Assembly (NCBI GenBank): GCA_024364735.1
Contig: JAGFNQ010002304.1
Location: 168,376 to 232,375, forward strand
DNA: 64,000 nt
DNA from: Boesenbergia rotunda
Lineage: Eukaryota > Streptophyta > Magnoliopsida > Zingiberales > Zingiberaceae
Reading direction: 5' to 3'
The notes under the pieces were generated by a model that worked only from the letters and a program-made list of their open reading frames with translations, was not told where the DNA came from and did not search any database. Each line of letters opens with the position of its first letter. Position 1 is the first letter of the stretch. The translations under genes and the position numbers were made by a program. Below, piece by piece: positions 56,938-64,000 of this stretch.

Positions 56938-58236
56938 TGTTGGATCGAGTAAACACGATAGAGGGGGGGTGAATATCGTGAAAACGTTTCGGATTGAACA
57001 GAGAAAGTATGCAGTGGAATTTAAACAAAACACACAGAACTCAAGTAGTTTTACTTGGTTCGGAGTCGCGTTCGGCTCCTACTCCAAGGCCCACGGTCCT
57101 TGACCGTTTACTGCGGGCAATTCTATAGTAGCGCAAAAAGGTTACAGAAATTATTACAATATGAGTGTAGTAACTAAACAAATGTACTCTTCGTTACCGA
57201 CGCTCGGTGTGGATCGTACTTCGGAGCGGAGGGTCATCGTCGGCGCTAGAATCTCAAGATCGGAGGTTTTCAGAGCAAAGTGCTTGAACGAAGAGCGTAG
57301 AGGCGTTGGAAAAAGTGATGTCGAAGCCTTAGGGGTCGAGCCCATTTTATACTGCTCCTGGAGGCGCCCTGGACGCTGGAGGCGCCTGACACATGCCTTC
57401 AGATCCAAGAAACCTCATCCACAGCTCGGTCAGCGCTTATCCCTCCAGAATCGGTCTCGGAGCTGACGGGGGCGCTCGGGACACTGGGGGTGCCCCGGTT
57501 GACTTGGTCTACTGGCTTCGCGGCTGATTTCGCTACGATCACTGGTTGGATTGGACCCAGGCCGCCCGAGACATCCAGGGCGCCCGTGACCATCGGGGCG
57601 CCTGGGACCTTGAGGGTGCCTGTCCCAGTAAGCTTCCGAAGCGATTCTTGCTTAGCAGTTCGTTTGGCTTTGACCTTGGGCGCCCGGGACCTCTCGGGCG
57701 CCTAGCCCAGGTTCCTACCCCTCTCCTTTGGGGCGTACTGAGCTGCAGAAACACACTCCTTCGGTCCCTGCATTCAAGGTTAGTTCCACAACAAACAAGG
57801 CAAGAAATGTTAGGTTTTTACAGCCGTAGCTGTCTTGGTTCTGACTTTGGGTCTCCCAGATGGAACCCTAGGTCGAACCGACGCCTACTGTTCCCTCGAC
57901 GGGGAACGCGTCCTCACCTCCTCCTCTCAGGAGAGTTTACCTTTTGCCAACCGGCTCCTCCGGTTGGACTTTTGCCCAGCAGTCCTTCGCCAGGTGCCTA
58001 GCAGCCCTTCGCCAGTTCTTCGGTACCAATCAGTCCTTCGCCAGGTGCCTAGTAGCCCTTCGCCAGGTCTTAGGGTTTCGATGCCTAGCAGTCCTTCGCT
58101 AGGTGCCCAGCAGCCCTTTGCCAGGACTTCTTTCTGCACACTTAGTAAACACATTAGACAAAAATAACATCTTAACTTTTGAACCCTTTGCCATTATCAA
58201 AACCCAGGTTCGACTTAGGTGCTGCCTGCACCAACA
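56938..58236 (-). repeat. 3' LTR of F (1299 bp)
   Basis: Minus strand begins TGTTGGTGCAGGCAGC at 58236 and ends GATCCAACA at 56938. 57870-58140 has GAAGGACTGCTAGG units, 57360-57720 GGCGCC motifs, TATA box TATAAAAT at 57344-57351 (minus), and CCGAACCAAGTAAA near the end. Confidence 0.88.
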
Positions 58237-59736
58237 ATCTCCCCCTTTTTGATTTATGGCAACCCGGTTCAAAAAGTTAAGTTTAAACAAAAAGCAGGTA
58301 AAATGTCAATTTAATTTCCTCCCCCTGGAAGGAATCTCCCCCTAGGTATTTCAAAGGTTCGCGGGGTTTTTAAAAGTTTCTAAGTCTAAAAAGGGAATTG
58401 ATTTTTCAATACTTAGAACATTTTCAAAAAAAAATGTAAGTTAGAAAATATTTTCCAAAAAAATTTTTGGATTGGGCACTTTGAAAATTTACACTTAGAA
58501 TATTTTCAAGTAAATTACTTAGTTTTCGCACTTTAGAAAAATTTTTAAACTTCTTCTGAAGGTTTTTTTTAATACTTAGAAAAACTGAAAGAAAATTTCT
58601 ACCATATTTTTGAGTTGTGAAAAAAAAAATTCCAATCTCTTTAGAAGGTTTTCAAGGAAAAATTAATACTTAGAACCTTTTCTATTAGAGAAATTTAAGA
58701 TAAGTACTTAGAGAAATTTTGAAAATAGTTTGAGTCAAGTACTTAGAAATAATTTTCAAAATAGCTTAAGTCGAGTATTTAGAAATAATTTTGAAAATAG
58801 CTTAAGTCAAGTATTTAGAAATAATTTTGTGCAATTGACTTAAGGGATTTTACTTTTTGAAATTTTACTTTTTGAAAAAGGAGATAAATAAAGTTTTAAA
58901 TTTTGAAAAAAAATTTAAACCTTCTCTCCTTTCCAATCTCTCCCCCTTTGCCATGTATCAAAAAAAATAATATAGCAAAACAATATAGCAAAAGAAGTAA
59001 GGTACTGTACTGAACCAATTCAAGGTATAAACTGGACCAAATCAATTCTAATTTTCTCTTTCGGGTCATGTCTAACCCAATTAGCTACTTACTAACTATT
59101 ATAAACAGTAGCTTTCGCTAGGGTTAGTCAAGTTAAGTGTTCTGTTCAAGTTAGATTTTCTAAGCTTGACACTTACCCTGATTACTGTTTATTGGTATTT
59201 AGTGCCCTAATTACTGCAGATGCACAGACTTAAGAATCTTGAATCAAGGCAAAGACCTAAGCATCTCAACCCATTCTAGGTGATCAATCAAAAGTACCCT
59301 AAGGTGCTTGTGAGATGCTGGTTTCTAGATTATAGGTGCATGCAGTTCTAGGGTTAGGGCCTAGGCTAAGTCCATTTGTGAAAAAGCCCTAGTTTTGAAA
59401 GGGGGTAATTTTTCAAAAGAAAAACTAAGTTGAAAAATTATTTTAAAATGCATAAAGAAAATGATTCTTCAAAATTAAGTAGGAACTGATAAGTAATAAA
59501 ACAGTTTTACCAAAACAGAAGTAGAACAAATCTATTCTACTAAGCATAGTAACTGATAAGGATAAGATAATCAAGAAAGCAACTAGCAACTAGATAAGTC
59601 AACTGGTCAAAGTGAGGACCAGCATAGTCACACCACAGTCAAATACAAGTCAACCCTACTGAGTAGGGGTAGTCAACCAGTACAATATCAATCTGAACTA
59701 GGAGGAAGGACCGGGATGATCCGATGAGCTGGGCTG
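58237..59736 (-). other. F 3' non-coding region, hairpin and polypurine tract
   Basis: Polypurine tract AAAAAGGGGGAGAT (58237-58250 on minus). 58370-58870 carries AAGTACTTAGAAA-type repeats. The junction hairpin is 59261-59318 (arms GCATCTCA and TGAGATGC). Homology with B 37318-38599 starts about 250 nt on the pol side of the hairpin. No gene. Confidence 0.75.
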
Positions 59737-60947
59737 TCAGGATCGAAATAACGCTATCATTTCATTATACCGTGCGTCGCTAGTCTCTCGATCGACTCTG
59801 CGGGCATCCATATACTCTGCGTGATTAGCTTCTACTTCCTCCCTAAGATTGTGTACCTCTTTCTGAAGTAGAGCTAGCATCTCGTCAGTCGTCGGAGGTG
59901 GGGGCTCGTCCATTTGCTCTCGAATCTCAGCCGCCAGATCTGCGACATCGACCTCTATCTCCTCATCAGAGTCGATCTGGGGTCCGGCTCGCTGACGTCT
60001 CCATGATAAAACCCCGGTACCTGAGACCTTTATGCCCGCTAGGGAAATGTTTCTAAAACCTATTTCATCAAATTTGGTCATTGCGGTCATCTCTCCATCG
60101 GTGATATTACGACCGTGATGTTGAAGAATGGAGGTGATGATGTGGAAGTAAGGGGTGCGTACCCGCCCCTGAGTAGTAACACTGGACGCATATAGAATCG
60201 TGTGGAACATGTGGAGTCCAATATCGATATCTAGGTGATGGATCAATGCGTACAGTAAGAAGGTGTAAAATGGTCGCATGGTCGCGACGTCCCAAGTGGA
60301 CAAAGGTAGAATGCAATGGACTAGGACTCTATAAAGGGCGTAGTCCTGGACCTGAAGATCTACAGACTGAAATCGCATAGCCAAGGGGTTTCGAGCATCT
60401 CTATAAAAATAGGAGTATAGGGTGTCCAGGTCAATGTGAGAGTAAGGAGCATCAAAGGGAGGATCTCTAGGAGGATAACAGCAAAAAGTGGACTGAGAAA
60501 GTCGTAGTCCAAGAAATCTGTTGAGCAACGAGGGTGTTATTGTCAAGGGCATTCCTTGAACTGTGGTGACAAACATAAGGTCATTTTGTCTGACTATGTT
60601 GTTGTAGATTTCTGCACATAGGGTTGTGTTAATGGGATGAGTGCAAAAGACAAGGTTATCAAGTTGATAGAAGTTTATGACATTCATAGCTAACGGACAG
60701 GATTGAGTAAAAAACTGTCTATTTAGGAAACTCGTTTTGATGGGTTTATACGTTGTCCTAGCAAACTTATTGCAAAGTTCCAAGGTCGGGAACCTAGGGT
60801 TGGGGCTAGGTTCGGTCCCGGGGTTTGGTTGATTTGCACAACGTTTTCTAAAATAATAATAAACATGCGTTTAAGAGAAAAGATGGTAAGGAAATTAATT
60901 CTAAGTTCAAAAAAATAATGATACCGAGTCGCCATTCGGGGAGGCAT
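59737..60947 (-). CDS. F env-like-position gene, two exons, intact
   Basis: Exon 1 is 23 nt (60947-60925, MPPRMAT...), donor GTATCA, a T-rich 77-bp intron (60924-60848) ending TTTTAG, and exon 2 60847-59737. Together they give 377 codons and a TGA with no stop. The protein has a short Pro-rich start, a globular part with EIYNNI...GMPLTITPSLLNRFLGL resembling the 'putative plant transposon protein' domain (PF20167, from memory), then an acidic hinge (DSDEEIEVDVADL) and a C-terminal coiled coil (about residues 315-365). I see no signal peptide or membrane segment. The gene lies after the gag/pol side and before the 3' LTR, like SIRE env-like genes. Its role is unknown. It could be a captured host gene or a true element gene. 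The Cop1 copy (44-5225) has the same layout. Confidence 0.68.
60848..60924 (-). other. 77-bp intron of the F env-like gene
   Basis: GT...AG, AT-rich, phase 2. Removing it joins an upstream ATG in a good plant context (AACCATGCC) to the long ORF in frame. The long ORF itself has no ATG near its start. Confidence 0.65.
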
Positions 60948-61058
60948 GGTTGAGGTGGAGTGGTTGAGGACACGAAAGGGTCGTTCGTTCGCCTTGGAAT
61001 GAGAAGAGTTAGAGAGGAGAAGTGTTTGGGTGTGGCAAAAGAAGGGAGTTTCGGGTGG

Positions 61059-61068
61059 TTTATATAGA
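61059..61068 (-). promoter_or_regulatory. TATA box of the F env-like gene
   Basis: Minus strand CCTCTATATAAACC about 115 nt before the ATG. A CT-rich leader follows (CTTCTCCTCTCTAACTCTTC). Confidence 0.65.
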
Positions 61069-61069
61069 G

Positions 61070-61340
61070 GTGGTAGGTCGGGCGCCCGGGTCAGAGGGTA
61101 ACTGCCTTTGGCAGTTTTTCTGCCCTGACCTGGTGCTGGATGGGGGCGCCCGTGATGGCCTGAGTGCCCAGAGTCAGGTCAAAGACTGCCATATGCAGCT
61201 TTTTAGATTTTAACCTGTGCTTGGGGGCGCCCATGAGGACCCGGGCGCCTAGCTTAGCTAGGTGTTGACAGCTTTTCTGCCTTGATCGAAGAGAAAAGAA
61301 AGGGGGGCGCCCGAGGGATCAGGGGCGCTCGGGTTGTGTA
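61070..61340. repeat. GGGCGCCC array upstream of the F env-like gene
   Basis: About six GGGCGCCC or near copies, each within GC-rich words like those of the F and B LTRs, directly upstream of the TATA box. Confidence 0.8.
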
Positions 61341-61359
61341 AGAGTTGATAACTTTTGAT

Positions 61360-61510
61360 GTATTGTTGACCAGTTTGACCATTTTGACCATGGTTTGACT
61401 ATTTTGACCATGGTTTGACTATGGTTGACTATTTTGACCATGGTTTGACTATTTTGACCATGGTTTGACTATGGTTTGACTATTTTGACCATGGTTTGAC
61501 TATTTTTAAC
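61360..61510. repeat. TTTGACCATGG minisatellite in F
   Basis: Alternating TTTTGACCATGG and TTTGACTAT words, about eight units, between the GGGCGCCC array and the conserved non-coding block. 61511-61620 shows nothing recognisable. Confidence 0.85.
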
Positions 61511-61619
61511 TGGATTAATCAAGCAATAATCAGGTTAAATCAGTTCTAAATTACAGGCTTTAATGTTCGTACTAAACAAGAGTACAGGTATCAGATGAAT
61601 TTTAGTTGAGTTAAATTTA

Positions 61620-62236
61620 ACCATCTCACCCATTCTAGAGTTGTCAATCACGTTTGCCTTATGGGTTTTTGTGAGACAGGTTTTAGTAGAAAGATTTATT
61701 TTGAAAAATCATGATTAATTTTGAAAAAGTTAAATTAATTTTGAAAACAGTTGGTTTTGAATTTATTTTGAAAAAGAGTATTTGAATCTACGATTAACTA
61801 AAAATTTGTATTAGATTCAAATTTGATAAGAGTAAATTGAATTTGAATTTCAAAAATTGGCTTCCAGGTCTTGGCGAGACACTAGGCCTTCTTTGTCATA
61901 GCCTTATTGGATCATCAACCCTTTCTTGACAAAGCCTTTTAATGAAATTTCATTTTCAAAATTACTTTTTGAAAAATTCTGGTCTAACTAGTTTAGGTCT
62001 TGGATCGGTAGCTTCGGCTAGTTCCACCAGTCTAAAGAGACCAAGTAGTGTATACTTGACCTTATTAGAAAAGGCTTCCCTAACGTACTATCATCTCACT
62101 GCCACCCAATACTATGTTGTTCAAATTTCAGTTAATTGGTTTAGTCCTTAGTCTAACCAGTCCTTAGTCTAACCATGGTAACTTGCAGAAAGTAAATAGA
62201 CAAGCAATCATGCAATTTAAAACAAGAAAATAAATT
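61620..62236 (-). other. Conserved non-coding block, F copy, with junction hairpin
   Basis: Same words as B 22518-23211. The hairpin is 61622-61679: minus-strand arms CTGTCTCAC and GTGAGATGG, which pair fully if G-U pairs are allowed. Gag ends ATAGTTAAATGA, so the GT of the proposed intron donor is also here. The acceptor side is lost with pol. Confidence 0.7.
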
Positions 62237-63880
62237 CATTTAACTATAAAAATTGTTTTTAAGTTGGCTCCCCCTAGACTAAAGCCACGATAATGGTTCG
62301 GCAAGATATGAATCTTGTCCTTGGGGATCCAATACTGATTTGTTCCAGCTTGATTATTCAGGTATAGTTTGGGTACCCATGCCTGAACTTTGGGTCTAGA
62401 TTGATTCAGTACAACATAGTAAGACCTTTGTCTAGCTTGGTTCGATAACCTAACCCGGATTGATTTAGAACGGACTTCTGTTTTCCAAGGATCATATCAA
62501 GACCCTTGGAACCAGAGGTGAACCGTTCCAAAGTTGTTCTAAGGTCCTTGACTTGAGTTTTCAAGGAGGAGTTCTCTTTCTCAAGTTTTTCAACCTGAGT
62601 AGAGGTTCCTTCTTGAACCTTCTCAGTTAAGGATCTAGAGTCAGCTCCCTCTTTCAGGAGTTTTACTTCCTGTCGGAGGGACTCGACTCGGATTTTGGCT
62701 TTCGCCAAGTCGCGAGATAGATAGGCAATTAATTCAGATAATTGAATTCTAGAAAACCCACTTACAGTGATTTTGCCGTCTGCTGAAAATGTGAGCTTTC
62801 CGTCGTCCGACTCCGATTCTGATTCTGTCTCGATTTCTTCCGAAGCAGTCAGGGTGAGCAGGTTCGACTGTGGGGCCTCTTCTTCTTCTTCAGAGGAAGA
62901 CTCGTCCCATGTTGCTTGAAGGGATTTCTTCCTTCTTGTCTTCTTGGTCTCCTTCAGATTGGGGCATTCCGTCTTTAGTGACCCTTCTTTTTGCATTCAT
63001 AGCAGGTCACATTTGGTTTGGTCTTTTCATTTGAAGGATCAGCTGGTTCTTCCTTTCTTCGGCTGGCTTTCCTTCTGTTGGTCTGGTTTTTCAGCTCCTT
63101 GTAGTAGTCCCGGGCTAGCCGAACCAGCTTGGGTCAATTTCCTTCGCTGTCTTCTAAGTCTGAGTCAGACTCGGGTGCAGGTTGAGGCTTCTTCTTGGTC
63201 ATCTTTCCAGTTTTACCTGCAACAAAAGCAATGTCTTTCTCGGCCAAGGTGCAGTTAGTCTGCTCATGTAATTCAAGTTCAGAAAACAACTCGTCTAATT
63301 TGATTCTAGAGAGATCCCTTGAAACTTTGTACGCATCTACCATAGATGCCCACAAAGTGTTTCTCGGGAATGCGTTAAGAGTGTACCTGATCAGGTCACG
63401 ATTTTCTACCTTGTGACCAATTGAATGTAGACCGTTCACCAGCTCTTGGATTCTGGCGTGGAGTAGGGCTGCAGATTCGCTGTCGTTCATCTTAATTGTG
63501 TACAGCTTGTTTAGCAGTAGGTCCCTCTAGCTGATTCGGGTGTCGGAGGTTCCTTCGTGCAACTCAATTAACTTAGCCTAGAGTTCCTTTGCACTGTTGA
63601 ATGGTCCCACCCAGTTCAGCTCTTCTTTGGTTAGGCCGCATTGGAGTGTTTGAGTCGCTTTAGCATCGGCCTCGATCTTTCTTTTCAGTGCGGTATCCCA
63701 TTCGGTGTAAGATTGTGGCACTCCTTCAACGTTTCTTGGGATTTCCAGTCCAGATTGGATAATTATCCACATGTCCACCTGAGTTTTTAGGTGGACTTCC
63801 ATCCGACTCTTCCAGTAGGAGTAGTCCTCCCCACTGAAGAGTGGTGGTCTGGCTGTACTGAACTATTCTTGCATGGCCAT
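62237..63880 (-). pseudogene. gag: F gag, SIRE-type
   Basis: ATG at 63880 (MAMQE), stop TAG at 63863-63865 where B has Gly. Further in-frame stops near 63580 and 63525 where B has Trp and a charged residue, and a TAA near 63134. The zinc knuckle CYECKKKGH is broken by a small deletion near 62990. The coiled coil (LSRDLAKAKIRVESLRQEV...) is preserved, a frameshift lies near 62425, and the tail holds WVPK and PNHYRGF up to TGA 62237-62239. Closely similar to B gag but more decayed. Confidence 0.85.
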
Positions 63881-64000
63881 TTAGATGTTTCTGAAATAAA
63901 ATTAAAAGAAACTGTCCCAAGACTTGGCCTTGGATTAGTAGTGCGGGAAGAAGATATAAAAAAAATATCGAGTGGTGTTGCACCAACCTCGATTAACGAT
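63881..64000 (-). other. F leader, cut by the window end
   Basis: Matches B's leader: ATCGAGGTTGGTGCAACACC, CCGCACTACTAATCCAAGG, TTGGGA. No solo LTR here, so it shows the empty site of solo LTR 2. Confidence 0.8.

Larger units (their letters stand above)
56938..64000 (-). mobile_element. F: SIRE-like element of the B family with env-like gene but no pol
   Basis: Minus strand order: leader (from 64000), gag 63880-62237, conserved non-coding block, minisatellite, GGGCGCCC array and TATA box, spliced env-like gene, 3' region with hairpin, polypurine tract (58237-58250), 3' LTR (56938-58236). The 5' LTR lies right of the window. It shares LTR start, GGGCGCCC motifs, gag and both non-coding regions with B. 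No protease, integrase or RT is present, so it is non-autonomous. Confidence 0.85.

Noticed and set aside
59737..60947. Viral-type envelope glycoprotein
   Set aside because: No signal peptide, membrane span or cysteine pattern is visible; env-like describes position only.

Overview
The window is plant nuclear DNA made almost entirely of nested LTR retrotransposons. Ty1/copia elements dominate (SIRE/Maximus-like, plus one BARE/Angela-like), with one Athila-like Ty3/gypsy element and two probable Ty3/gypsy solo LTRs. I found no host gene, tRNA, rRNA or CRISPR array. The host is a flowering plant with a large repeat-rich genome. A monocot seems plausible, but the sequence does not prove it.

Left part (1-13599, minus strand): a SIRE-like copia element, here called Cop1. 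Its 5' LTR is 11356-13599, gag is 9585-11297, pol is 6462-9584, and an extra spliced gene in the env-like position lies at 44-5225. Its 3' LTR is off the left edge. A 3.9 kb solo LTR (974-4864, TSD TTTGC) splits the env-like gene. Cop1 itself sits in an older LTR fragment, G (13600-14301).

Middle (14302-56937, plus strand): a nest read from target-site duplications. Element E/E' contributes an LTR at 14557-15582 and 56010-56772. Element A (15583-56004, TSD ACAAA) is inserted in that LTR. Element B (16976-50126, TSD CGAAG) is inserted in A's 5' LTR. B in turn carries three insertions: a solo LTR in its leader (18490-20793, TSD TTATT), a gag-protease-only Athila-like element C in its pol (24750-35724, minus, TSD CCAAC), and an Angela-like element D in its 3' LTR (38842-48959, TSD TAGCG).

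Right part (56938-64000, minus): element F, of the same family as B, running off the right edge. It has gag, a conserved non-coding region, no pol, and an apparently intact spliced env-like gene (59737-60947) with its own TATA box.

Most coding regions are broken by a few stops or frameshifts, so they are listed as pseudogenes. The most interesting signals are these. (1) A roughly 60-nt hairpin occurs six times at gene junctions of four elements, with paired arm changes. (2) The env-like gene has a tiny phase-2 first exon in two families. (3) Palindrome arrays upstream of that gene match those in the same element's LTR. (4) A conserved non-coding block of about 690 nt lies between gag and pol and could be an in-phase intron. 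(5) Element C has peptide repeats where reverse transcriptase and integrase should be.
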